Of a stretch of DNA of 64,000 nt, positions 25,010 through 33,688 are shown piece after piece; positions within the stretch are counted from its first letter, which is position 1; the number at the start of each line of letters is the position of its first letter. The stretch is from positions 1 through 64,000 of the forward strand of contig NZ_BOMI01000104.1 of NCBI RefSeq assembly GCF_016862115.1, given 5' to 3'. A program made the position numbers and the translations under genes. The stretch is from Paractinoplanes deccanensis (lineage in GTDB: Bacteria; Actinomycetota; Actinomycetes; Mycobacteriales; Micromonosporaceae). The notes beneath the pieces were generated by a model, which was not told the DNA's origin, ran no database searches, and saw nothing but the letters and a program-made list of their open reading frames with translations.

Positions 25010-27079
25010 ATGGCCGAGAAAAGACGTGCCCTGGGCCGTCTGGGTGGCGTCCTGGTGCTGGTGGGCGCCCTGGTCGGGGTATCGGCGATTCCGGTCGGCG
25101 CGGTGCTCGGCGCGGGCGCGCACTGGCAGAACAAGCAGGCCGACGAGCTGCCCGCGCAGCTGCTGAGCCCGTCCGCGTCCCAGGTCACCCGCATCTACGC
25201 CAACGACGGCAAGACGCTGATCACCACGTTCTACGACGAGGACCGGCACGACGTGACGCTGGCCCAGATCGCCCCGGTGATGCAGGACGCGATCGTGGCG
25301 GCCGAGGACACCCGCTTCTACGACCACGGCGGCGTCGACCTCAAGGGCCTGGCCCGCGCCTTCGTCAAGGACGCGAGCAGCGGCGAGGCCGCCCAGGGCG
25401 CCTCGACGCTGACCATGCAGCTGGTGCGCAACGTCCTCAAGGAGGACCCGACGCTGACTCCCGAGGAGCGCGCCGCGGCGACCGAGGACACCCCGGCCCG
25501 CAAGCTCCGCGAGATCGAGTACGCGATCCAGCTCGAGACCAAGCTCAGCAAGAAGCAGATCCTGCAGAACTACCTGAACCTCGTCTACTTCGGCAACGGC
25601 GCGTACGGGATCGAGGCCGCGGCCCGCCGCATCTTCGGCACCACCCCGGCCAAGCTCGACCTGGCGCAGTCCGCGCTGATCGCCGGCATCGTGCAGTCGC
25701 CGGACGTCGACAACCCGATCGGCGGCTCCAAGGCCAAGGCCCGCGAGCGCCAGCTCTACGTGCTCGCCGCGATGGTGAAGGCCGGCATGATCACCCAGGC
25801 GCAGAGCGACGCCGCCGCCAAGGAGAAGCTCACCTACTCGGGCAAGACCCAGCCCAACGGCTGCGTCGACGCCGGCGGCGAGACCGACGGCTGGGGCTTC
25901 TTCTGCGACTACCTCCAGCGCTGGTGGGATCAGCAGCCGCAGTTCGGCTCGACCGTGCAGGAGCGCGACGACGCGCTGCGCCGCGGCGGCTACACCGTGG
26001 TCACCACGCTCGACCCGGACATCCAGAAGAAGGCGGCGGCCGAGTCGCGCAGCGTCTACGGCCTGAAGAGCTCCAAGACGCTGCCCATCGCCGTGGTGCA
26101 GCCCGGCACCGGCAAGGTGCTCGCGCTCGCCGTCAACCGGCACTACGGCAGCGCCGAGAAGACCGTCGACACGGTGAACCCGCTGATCAGTGGCGGCGAG
26201 GGGCTGTACGGTTACCCGTCCGGCTCGACGTTCAAGATGTTCACCATGCTGGCCGCCCTCGAGAAGGGCCTGCCGCTGAACACCGGCTACGAGACGAAGT
26301 CGCCCGAGGTCACCGAGTGGACCGACTGGGGGCCGGGCAACTGCGACGGCAAGTACTGCCCGGGCAACGACAACCCGAGCTGGATGGACGGCTACCGCAC
26401 CATGTGGGACGGCTTCGGCCGCTCGGTGAACACGTACTTCGTGCGGCTCGAGGAGCAGGTCGGCCCCGCCGCCGTGGTCGAGATGGCGCAGCGGCTGGGC
26501 ATCAGCTTCGCCAACCCGGCCGACAAGAAGCAGGCGCAGACCGGCGCGGGCACCTGGGGATCCTTCACGCTCGGCGTCGTCGACACCACCCCGCTCGAGC
26601 TCGCTTCCGCGTACGCGACGGTGGCCGCCGAGGGCACGTACTGCGCCCCGCTGCCCGTCTCGTCGATCACGAACTCGGGCGGCGAGAAGCTGCCCGTGGC
26701 CGGCAGCTGCAAGAAGGTCCTCGACACCGAGGTGGCCCGCGCGGCGACCGACGCGGCCCGCTGCCCGGTGGGCCAGCAGAGCACGTACGGCAAGTGCAAC
26801 GGCGGCACCGGCACCCAGGTGGCGAGCATCTTCGGCGGCGTCCAGGTGGCCGGCAAGACGGGCAGCACCGAGGACAACCGGACCGAGACCTTCGTCGGCT
26901 TCACGCCCACGATGGCCGCGGCCGGCATCGCGAACGACCCGGTCAACCCCTCCGACCACGTCGGCTCGGCGGTCGAGTCCCAGGTGGTCACGGCGGTCGC
27001 GAGGACCCTGCGGTACGCGGTCGGTGACGACTCCCGGGACTTCACCCCGCCGAGCTCGGCCCTGGCCTTCGGCGGCTGA
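25010..27079 (+). CDS. Bifunctional class A penicillin-binding protein
   Basis: 689 residues from the ATG at 25010 with GAAGGGA before it. One N-terminal helix (about 9-33) is followed by a GT51 glycosyltransferase domain with catalytic Glu in AAEDTRFYDHGG (E99) and QGASTLTMQLVRN. A transpeptidase domain then has STFK (Ser406, Lys409), SVNTYF and KTGST (616-620). It polymerises and cross-links peptidoglycan outside the membrane. There is no long cytoplasmic N-terminus and no PASTA domain. Cys residues in the DGWGFFCDYL and GNCDGKYCPG regions may form disulfides. Confidence 0.96.
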   Translation: MAEKRRALGRLGGVLVLVGALVGVSAIPVGAVLGAGAHWQNKQADELPAQLLSPSASQVTRIYANDGKTLITTFYDEDRHDVTLAQIAPVMQDAIVAAEDTRFYDHGGVDLKGLARAFVKDASSGEAAQGASTLTMQLVRNVLKEDPTLTPEERAAATEDTPARKLREIEYAIQLETKLSKKQILQNYLNLVYFGNGAYGIEAAARRIFGTTPAKLDLAQSALIAGIVQSPDVDNPIGGSKAKARERQLYVLAAMVKAGMITQAQSDAAAKEKLTYSGKTQPNGCVDAGGETDGWGFFCDYLQRWWDQQPQFGSTVQERDDALRRGGYTVVTTLDPDIQKKAAAESRSVYGLKSSKTLPIAVVQPGTGKVLALAVNRHYGSAEKTVDTVNPLISGGEGLYGYPSGSTFKMFTMLAALEKGLPLNTGYETKSPEVTEWTDWGPGNCDGKYCPGNDNPSWMDGYRTMWDGFGRSVNTYFVRLEEQVGPAAVVEMAQRLGISFANPADKKQAQTGAGTWGSFTLGVVDTTPLELASAYATVAAEGTYCAPLPVSSITNSGGEKLPVAGSCKKVLDTEVARAATDAARCPVGQQSTYGKCNGGTGTQVASIFGGVQVAGKTGSTEDNRTETFVGFTPTMAAAGIANDPVNPSDHVGSAVESQVVTAVARTLRYAVGDDSRDFTPPSSALAFGG

Positions 27080-27124
27080 GGGCCGGAAAGGGGATGAAAC
27101 AGACAACAGCTCAGGTAAGGGCGG

Positions 27125-28411
27125 TTGCCTGCCGACATAAACCAAGTGAGGACCGCCCACGAGCAGCGCCGCCTGGCGGCGCTGCACGAGTACGGCCTGC
27201 TCGACGCCCCCGCCGGTGACGAGCTCGAGGCCGTCGTCCGGGTGGCCGCCACCGTGGCCGGGGTGCCCACCGCGACCCTCAACCTGATCGACGAGAACCG
27301 GCAGTGTCAGCTCACCACCACCGGTTTCGAGGGCAGCACCACGACCCGCGACGACTCGATGTGCGCGGTCCGCTTCGAGTCCGGCAAGCTCACCTACCTG
27401 CCCGACGCGCGGCTCGACCCGGCGTACGCCGGCAACCCCTGGGTGACCGGCAGGTTCGCCGGCGTCCGGTTCTACGTCTCGGTCCCCCTCGTGACGCCGC
27501 AGGGCTACGCGCTGGGCTCGCTCTGCGTCTTTCACCACGAGCGCCACGAGCTGAGCACCGAGCAGCTGGACCGCCTCCGCGACCTGGCCCAGGTGATCCT
27601 GGCCCTCTTCGAGCGCCGCCGGCAGGCCCGGGTGAACGGCGCTCTCGCCGCCGAGGTGCAGGCGCAGCACGCCGAGCTGGAGCTCGCGCACGCGGCCCGC
27701 GCCGCCACGATCGCCGAGCTGCGCCGCTCCAACACCGAGCTGGAGCAGTTCGCCGGGGTGGTCAGCCACGACCTGGCCGCCCCGCTCAGCGTGATCAGCG
27801 GCTATCTGGAGCTGCTGGCGGAGGAGGCCGGTGACGCCGATCCGCAGTCAGCGAAGTGGATCGCGTCGGCCTCCCGGGCGGCCGGCCGGATGCAGCGGCT
27901 GATCACGTCGCTGCTCAGCTACGCCCGCGCCGGCAACGCGCCCTGCCGCCCCGAGCCGGTCGCGCTCGGTGAGCTGGTCGACCTGGCGCTGACCGACCTG
28001 CGGGGCACTGTCGACGGCGCGACCGTGGTCGTGCAGGACGACCTGCCGGTGATCGAGGGCGATCCCGTCCTCGTCCGCCAGCTGCTGCAGAACCTGATCG
28101 GCAACGCCCTCAAGTACCGCAGCGCGGAGCGCCCCTGCCGCGTCGAGATCACCGCGGAGCCGGCGCCGGACGGCCGCCGGCGTGTCCGGGTGGCCGACAA
28201 CGGCCCCGGCATCCCGCAGGAGCAGCGTGCGCGCGTCTTCGAGATGTTCGCCCAGGTCGACCCCGCCGCCGGGAGCGGGCACGGCGTGGGCCTGTCCACC
28301 TGCCAGCGGATCGTGGACCGCCACCACGGCGAGATCCACGCCGAGCAGACGCCGGGCGGTGGCACCACGATCTCGTTCACCCTGCCCGCCCCCGGCAGGC
28401 CGCCGTCATGA
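27125..28411 (+). CDS. Cytosolic GAF-domain sensor histidine kinase
   Basis: 428 residues. A GAF domain (about 20-165, with LNLIDENRQCQLTTTGFEGS and SLCVFHHE) is followed by a coiled coil and HisKA with His in VVSHDLAAPLSVISGY (H215). HATPase motifs are NLIGNALKYR, ADNGPGIP and GVGLSTCQRIV. No membrane helix. The TTG at 27125 sits just after AGGTAAGGGCGG; a GTG at 27146 is the alternative. Its stop overlaps the ATG of the next kinase (ATGA). No response regulator is adjacent, so partners are elsewhere. It starts 45 bp after the PBP stop, possibly in the same transcript. Confidence 0.9.
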   Translation: MPADINQVRTAHEQRRLAALHEYGLLDAPAGDELEAVVRVAATVAGVPTATLNLIDENRQCQLTTTGFEGSTTTRDDSMCAVRFESGKLTYLPDARLDPAYAGNPWVTGRFAGVRFYVSVPLVTPQGYALGSLCVFHHERHELSTEQLDRLRDLAQVILALFERRRQARVNGALAAEVQAQHAELELAHAARAATIAELRRSNTELEQFAGVVSHDLAAPLSVISGYLELLAEEAGDADPQSAKWIASASRAAGRMQRLITSLLSYARAGNAPCRPEPVALGELVDLALTDLRGTVDGATVVVQDDLPVIEGDPVLVRQLLQNLIGNALKYRSAERPCRVEITAEPAPDGRRRVRVADNGPGIPQEQRARVFEMFAQVDPAAGSGHGVGLSTCQRIVDRHHGEIHAEQTPGGGTTISFTLPAPGRPPS

Positions 28412-30375
28412 GGATCGACCGGAGCGTGTTCTCGTCGCTGCGCTACCGCGTCGCCGGCGGCTTCGCGGGCCTGCTCGCCCTCTTCCTCGTGCTGATCATC
28501 GGGCAGTTCGTGGTCAGCGACCGCCTGCGCGTCGAGCATATCGGGCACACCGAGCACGTCGACGTCCTGCACGACACCAACCAGGCCGTGCTCCAGCAGA
28601 TGACCAATGCCGAGACCGGCGTACGGGGTTTCCAGCTCACCGGCGACGAGGCGTTCCTGGAGCCGTACGACAGCGGGCGCGCCGCCGCGTTCGAGGCGCT
28701 GGACGCCCTCGCCGCGATCGTCGACGACCCCGAGGTGAGCCGCCTGGTCCAGGCCGAGCGCGAGACCGCCGAGAACTGGCTGCACGCGTACGCCATCCCG
28801 ATCGTCAACGCCGGCGAGGCGGATGCCGACGCCGGCCGGCTCGCCCGCGGCAAGGCGCTCTTCGACGAGCTGCGCGCCGCGAACGCCGACGTGGCCGCCG
28901 CGATCGGCGCGTACGGCGACGCCCTGGCGCGCGACGAGCGGGCGGACACCCGCGCCGCCGGGCTGCTCTTCGGCTCGCTGGCCGTGATCGTCGTGCTCGC
29001 CGGGATGGGCCTGGCCCTGCTGCACCAGCGGCACCTGCTCGCCCCGCTGGAGGACATCCGCGGCACGCTGCGCCGGCTCGCCGACGGCGACCTCGGCGCC
29101 CGCTGCCGCCCGGTCGGGCCGGGCGAGCTCAAGGCCGTGGCCGGCACGGTCAACGACCTCGCCGCCGAGACCGAGCGGCTGATCACCGCCGAGCGGGCCC
29201 GCGCCGCCCGCAGCGAGCTGCGCCAGGCCATCGCCGCCGAGCTGCGCTCCGAGGGCGACCCCCGGGAGATCGGCTGGCGGATGGCGATGCTGATCGGCAA
29301 CGCGATGGGCGCCGACGCCGTCCACGGCCAGGTGACCTTCCAGCCGGGCGATCGGCTGGAGGTGCACTGGCCGCCGAACGCCGCCACGCTCGACCCGAAG
29401 GTGGCCGAGGAGATGGCGAACGCCGTTCCCGGGCAGGCCGTCACCCCCGCGTCGCTGCCCGGCGGGCTCGCCGTAGCGCTGAGCGGCGACTCCGGCTGCC
29501 CGCCCGGCATGATCTGCGTGGTGCGCTCCGCCCGGCCCGAGTGGCAGCCCGAGGAACGGCGGCTGCTGGCCTCGCTCGCCCGCGAGATCGACCACACCGT
29601 GCACCAGTTCCGGCTCCGGCTGCGCCAGGCCCGGCTGATCAGCGAGCTGCGGGTGCTCGACGAGCAGAAGGACGTCTTCGTCTCGACCGTCACCCACGAG
29701 CTGCGCACGCCGCTGACCAGCATCCTCGGCTACACCGAGATGCTGGTGGAGGACGAGGGCGACGACTTGTCGCCGATCCAGAAGCGCGGGCTCGACGCGA
29801 TCCTGCGCAACGCCAACCGCCTCCAGGAGACCGTCACCGACCTGCTGCTGCTGGACCGCTCCAACGAGCGGGTCGGCGCCGAGGCCGTGCCGGTCGACCT
29901 CGCCGGCGTGGTGGACAACCTCTACGAGAGCCTGGGCACCGCGGCGCGCGCGAAGGACCTGCGCTGGGACGTGACGACCGAGCCCGCCTGGGTGCTGGGC
30001 GACGCCGGTCAGCTCGAGCGTGCGCTGCGCAACCTGCTGCAGAACGCGATCAAGTTCACCGACCAGGGCGGCCGCCTCGAATGCCGGGTCAGCGCCGCGA
30101 ACGGCGAGGTGCACGTCGAGATCACCGACACCGGCATCGGCATCCCGCCGGACGACCTGCCCGGCCTGTTCACCCCGTTCCACCGGGCGTCCAACGCGAT
30201 GCACCAGGCGGTGCAGGGATCCGGCCTGGGCCTGGCGATCGTGCGCACCATCGTCAGCGAGCACGGCGGCACCGTCACCGCCCGCTCCGACCTGGGCAAG
30301 GGCAGCACCTTCACGATCAAACTGCCGCTCAGTCAGCAGCCTCTCGCAGAGCCGACCAGATCCGGTCCCGGGTGA
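28408..30375 (+). CDS. CHASE3-HAMP sensor histidine kinase
   Basis: 655 residues. A membrane helix (about 15-38), a CHASE3-like extracellular helical domain (about 40-180, with NAETGVRGFQLTGDEAFLEP), a second helix (about 184-207) and HAMP (about 208-262) come first. A GAF-like linker region follows, then HisKA (H430 in VTHELRTPLTSILGYTEM) and HATPase (NLLQNAIKFTD, DTGIGIP, GSGLGLAIV). CHASE3 domains sense unknown extracellular signals. It is coupled to the upstream GAF kinase. The 3' end overlaps the convergent xanthine dehydrogenase gene by 47 bp. Confidence 0.93.
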   Translation: MRIDRSVFSSLRYRVAGGFAGLLALFLVLIIGQFVVSDRLRVEHIGHTEHVDVLHDTNQAVLQQMTNAETGVRGFQLTGDEAFLEPYDSGRAAAFEALDALAAIVDDPEVSRLVQAERETAENWLHAYAIPIVNAGEADADAGRLARGKALFDELRAANADVAAAIGAYGDALARDERADTRAAGLLFGSLAVIVVLAGMGLALLHQRHLLAPLEDIRGTLRRLADGDLGARCRPVGPGELKAVAGTVNDLAAETERLITAERARAARSELRQAIAAELRSEGDPREIGWRMAMLIGNAMGADAVHGQVTFQPGDRLEVHWPPNAATLDPKVAEEMANAVPGQAVTPASLPGGLAVALSGDSGCPPGMICVVRSARPEWQPEERRLLASLAREIDHTVHQFRLRLRQARLISELRVLDEQKDVFVSTVTHELRTPLTSILGYTEMLVEDEGDDLSPIQKRGLDAILRNANRLQETVTDLLLLDRSNERVGAEAVPVDLAGVVDNLYESLGTAARAKDLRWDVTTEPAWVLGDAGQLERALRNLLQNAIKFTDQGGRLECRVSAANGEVHVEITDTGIGIPPDDLPGLFTPFHRASNAMHQAVQGSGLGLAIVRTIVSEHGGTVTARSDLGKGSTFTIKLPLSQQPLAEPTRSGPG

Positions 30376-32869
30376 AGGGCAGCTCCGTCAGCCGTACGCC
30401 GGTCGCGTCGCGCAGCGCGTTCGCGAGCGCCGGGGCGACCGGGTTGAACGGGCTCTCGCTCATCGACTTGGCGCCGAGCGGCCCGATCGCGTCGTCGGTG
30501 TCGGCGAACAGCACCTCCGTGCGCGGCACGTCCGCGTACGTCGGAAGGTGATATTGCCGGAAGCCGGTCGTGGTGACCCGCCCCTCGCCGTCGAGGTCGA
30601 CGTGCTCGGCGAGCGTCGCGCCGAGCGCCTGGGCGACCCCGCCCTCGATCTGACCGCGCAGCTGCACCGGGTTCATCACGGTGCCCGCGTCGGCGCTGTG
30701 CACGCTGCGCAGGATCCGCAGCTCGCCGGTGGCCGGGTCGACGGCCACGCGGAACCACTGCGCGTTGAACGCCACCGAGCGCGGGCTGCCGCCCCAGTGC
30801 CCCTCGGCGCTCGTCACCTCGGATCCGGCGTCGATCTGCGCCCTCAACGCCCGGGCGGCGTGCAGCACCGCCTTGCCGGCCACCACCACGCCGGTCGACG
30901 CGAAGGCGCCGGTGTCGTGGCGTACCGCATCGGTGTCGGACTGCCGCAACACGATGCGGTCCGGGGTGACGCCGAGCGCGTCCGCCGCGATCTGGCAGTG
31001 CACCGTCGAACTGCCGTTGCCGAACTCGGCGGTGCCCACCGCCACCTCGAACCGCCCGTCGCCGAGCCGGGTCACCGTCGCGTCGGCGTGGTGCCCGCCC
31101 GGCGGCCCCGCCGCGATCATCGCGATCGCCATGCCCTCGCCGGCGAGCCACCCCTGCGGCACCTCGTCCGGCTCCGCGGAGGCCTTGCGCATGTGGGCGA
31201 GGCACTGGTCGAGCCCGTAGCTCGCGATCGTCAGGTCGCCCGCGTGGTCGCCCGGGGCGGTGAGGTCGTCGCCCGGGCCCACCACGTTGAGCAGGCGCAT
31301 CTCGACCGGGTCGATGCCGAGCCGCCGGGCCAGCTCGTCGATCGCCGACTCGACGGCGAACGACACCTGTCCCAGGCCGTAGCCGCGGAACGCGCCCGCC
31401 GGGACGGTGTTCGTGTAGACGGACCAGGCATCGGTACGCATGTTCGCGCACCGGTAGACGGCGATCGACTCGTGGCAGCTGTGGTACATCACCGCGGGCC
31501 CGTGGTTGCCGTACGCCCCGGTGTCGGACACGACCTCGAGCCGCAGCGCCGTGAGCGTGCCGTCGGACCTGGCCCCCGCCCTGACCGTCACCTCGAACGG
31601 GTGGCGCGTCGTCGCGCTGGTGAACTGCTCGGCCCGGGTGAACTCGTGCTTGACCGGCCGCCCCGACCGCAGCACGGCCAGCGCCACCAGATCCTCGGCG
31701 AGCATCTCCTGCTTGCCGCCGAAGCCGCCGCCGACCCGGCCCGCGATCACCCGGACCCGCTCGTGCGGCAGGCCGAAGAGCGACGCCAGGGCCCGGCGGG
31801 TCAGAAACGGCGTCTGCGTGCTCGACCGGATCACCAGCCGGCCGTCGCCGTCGAGCCAGCCGACCGCGCCGTGCGTCTCGAGGCTCGCGTGCTGCACGCG
31901 CGGGGTGCGGAACGTGCCCTCGTACACCTCGTCGGCCTCGGCGAAGCCGGCGTCCACGTCGCCGAGCGTGGCGTGCAGCTCGCCGACGACGTTGCCGCCG
32001 GGATGCACGCGCGGCGCGTCCGCGGCCATCGCCTCCCGCGCCGTCAGCACGTGGGGAAGCACCTCATAGTCGACGGCGAGCGCCCGGCAGCCCTGTTCGG
32101 CGGCGGCCTCCGAGGTGGCGACCACGGCGGCGACGCGCTGGCCGGCGAAGCGGACGACGTCGTCGAGCACCCGAGTGTCCGCGGGATCCTCGGTGACGTT
32201 CTCGTGCTGGGCCGTCGAGAAGAGCCGGCCGGGATCGTCGGCGTGCGTCAGCACCAGCTCGACCCCCGGCACGGCCAGCGCCGCCTCGGTGCGGATCGCC
32301 ACGACGCGGGCGTGCGCGTGCGGCGAGCGCAGCACCTTCAGATGCAGCAGGCCGGGCACGTCCAGGTCGAACGTGTAGCGGGCGCGCCCGGTCACCACGT
32401 CCGGCCCGGCCGGCGCGCCGAGCCCCGAGCCGACGGCCTTGCCCTCCGCCGGCTCGGACACGTGCACCACGCCGTCCATGGCGTCGGCGATGGCGCGGTA
32501 CCCCGTACACCTGCAAAGGTTGCCCTTGAACGCGCGTGGCAGGTCGGTGCGCTGGTCGTCGGTGAGCGCGGCCGCGGTCATGAGGAAGCCGGCCGTGCAG
32601 AAACCGCACTGGAAGCCCTGCGCGTCGACGAAGGCGCGCTGCACCGGATGGTCCAGGCCCTCGACGGTCGTGACGCTGCGGCCGGCGGCGCGGAACGCGG
32701 GATAGACGCACGAGTGCACGGGAACGCCGTCGACGTGCACCGTGCAGGCGCCGCAGTCGCCGGTGTCGCAGCCCTTCTTGACGCCGAAGCAGCCCTCCTC
32801 ACGAAGGTACGTGCGCAAGCACTGTCCCGGGCGTGGCGCTCGCTCGTGCTCGGTCCCGTTGATCCTCAT
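30329..32869 (-). CDS. Xanthine dehydrogenase-type enzyme: fused [2Fe-2S] and molybdopterin subunits
   Basis: 846 residues from the ATG at 32869. Residues 1-135 are the iron-sulfur module: plant-type cluster Cys 34, 39, 42 and 54, second cluster Cys 88, 91, 119 and 121 (QCGFC, CRCTGY). Residues about 150-846 are the molybdenum-binding module with GGGFGGKQEM, AFRGYG, MNPVQLRGQIEGGVAQALG and the late conserved acidic segment KSMSESPFNP. Most bacterial homologues split these into XdhC and XdhA. It hydroxylates a purine or other heterocycle; the substrate is uncertain. Its start overlaps the FAD-subunit stop (ATGA). Confidence 0.9.
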   Translation of the reverse strand: MRINGTEHERAPRPGQCLRTYLREEGCFGVKKGCDTGDCGACTVHVDGVPVHSCVYPAFRAAGRSVTTVEGLDHPVQRAFVDAQGFQCGFCTAGFLMTAAALTDDQRTDLPRAFKGNLCRCTGYRAIADAMDGVVHVSEPAEGKAVGSGLGAPAGPDVVTGRARYTFDLDVPGLLHLKVLRSPHAHARVVAIRTEAALAVPGVELVLTHADDPGRLFSTAQHENVTEDPADTRVLDDVVRFAGQRVAAVVATSEAAAEQGCRALAVDYEVLPHVLTAREAMAADAPRVHPGGNVVGELHATLGDVDAGFAEADEVYEGTFRTPRVQHASLETHGAVGWLDGDGRLVIRSSTQTPFLTRRALASLFGLPHERVRVIAGRVGGGFGGKQEMLAEDLVALAVLRSGRPVKHEFTRAEQFTSATTRHPFEVTVRAGARSDGTLTALRLEVVSDTGAYGNHGPAVMYHSCHESIAVYRCANMRTDAWSVYTNTVPAGAFRGYGLGQVSFAVESAIDELARRLGIDPVEMRLLNVVGPGDDLTAPGDHAGDLTIASYGLDQCLAHMRKASAEPDEVPQGWLAGEGMAIAMIAAGPPGGHHADATVTRLGDGRFEVAVGTAEFGNGSSTVHCQIAADALGVTPDRIVLRQSDTDAVRHDTGAFASTGVVVAGKAVLHAARALRAQIDAGSEVTSAEGHWGGSPRSVAFNAQWFRVAVDPATGELRILRSVHSADAGTVMNPVQLRGQIEGGVAQALGATLAEHVDLDGEGRVTTTGFRQYHLPTYADVPRTEVLFADTDDAIGPLGAKSMSESPFNPVAPALANALRDATGVRLTELPFTRDRIWSALREAAD

Positions 32870-33648
32870 GACGCCAGCTCCCGCCGGATCTGTTCGGCGT
32901 AGAGCCGGGTCATGTGCCGCCGCCACGCCGGAAGCCCGTGCACGTCGTCGACGTAGGCGTCGTCCGGGATCCGCTCGGCGAGCGCCACCTGCAGCCGCTC
33001 CTCGTCCGGGCAGTCGGTGAAGGTCAGCACGAACGGCCGCCTGGTCGCGGCGGTCACCGTCAGCGTCATGCCCCCCTCGTCGTCCCGGCGCCCGATCAGC
33101 AACACCCCCGACCGTCCGTGCGCGTGCAAGGAGCCTTGGCGGTACGAGGTGACGGCCGTCAGCGACGCCGCGGGCAGCCACACCGAGCGCAGCAGCTCGC
33201 CGTCGCGCAGCACGGTGGTGCCCTCGCCGGTGACGAAGTCCTTGACCGGCACCGTGCGCTCGCCCTCCGGCCCCTGCACCAGGCACGTCCCGTCCAGCGC
33301 GGCCCCCATCGCGATCATCGGCCCGGCCGGCAGCGCCGCGCACAGGTTGCCGCCCACCGTCGCCACGTTCCAGATCTTGAACGAGGCCAGGAAGGCGTGA
33401 CAGCACTTCTCGACCAGCGCGTGCCCGCTCGCCGCCAGCTCCGCGATCGTGCAGGTGGCGGCGATCTCCAGCCCGTCGGGGATCTCGGTGAGCGCCGGCC
33501 AGCCCGCGGCCGTCAGGTCGAGCAGCCGGGTCAGATGCGGCCGGGGCTCGGCGAACAGGGCCGTCCCGCCGCCGAGCCAGGCGTCGCCCGGGCGCCACTG
33601 GCCCACCTCGGCGGGGCTGATCACTTCGGCGACAGTGTTCAGATCCAC
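32866..33648 (-). CDS. FAD-binding subunit of the xanthine dehydrogenase-type enzyme
   Basis: 260 residues. WLGGGTALFAE and NVATVGGNLCAALPAGPMIA are the FAD-binding motifs of the CO dehydrogenase/XDH medium subunit (FAD_binding_5), followed by the C-terminal CODH-FAD domain. It passes electrons from the iron-sulfur clusters to NAD or another acceptor. It is the promoter-proximal gene of the two-gene operon. The molybdenum enzyme also needs cofactor-sulfuration genes, which are not in this window. A dyad CGGATC-AC-GATCCG lies at 33675-33688, just upstream. Confidence 0.9.
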   Translation of the reverse strand: MDLNTVAEVISPAEVGQWRPGDAWLGGGTALFAEPRPHLTRLLDLTAAGWPALTEIPDGLEIAATCTIAELAASGHALVEKCCHAFLASFKIWNVATVGGNLCAALPAGPMIAMGAALDGTCLVQGPEGERTVPVKDFVTGEGTTVLRDGELLRSVWLPAASLTAVTSYRQGSLHAHGRSGVLLIGRRDDEGGMTLTVTAATRRPFVLTFTDCPDEERLQVALAERIPDDAYVDDVHGLPAWRRHMTRLYAEQIRRELAS

Positions 33649-33688
33649 GTTCGTACGCTACGCGCCCCGTGTTTCGGATCACGATCCG

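Noticed and set aside
24929..27769. Long minus-strand frame opposite the PBP gene
   Set aside because: The + strand has an intact PBP with all catalytic motifs in order. The opposite frame has no known domain and a composition typical of antisense reading.
30020..32902. A + strand frame of about 960 codons opposite xanthine dehydrogenase
   Set aside because: The minus-strand gene carries both iron-sulfur clusters and molybdenum motifs. The + strand frame has none and overlaps the kinase 3' end.
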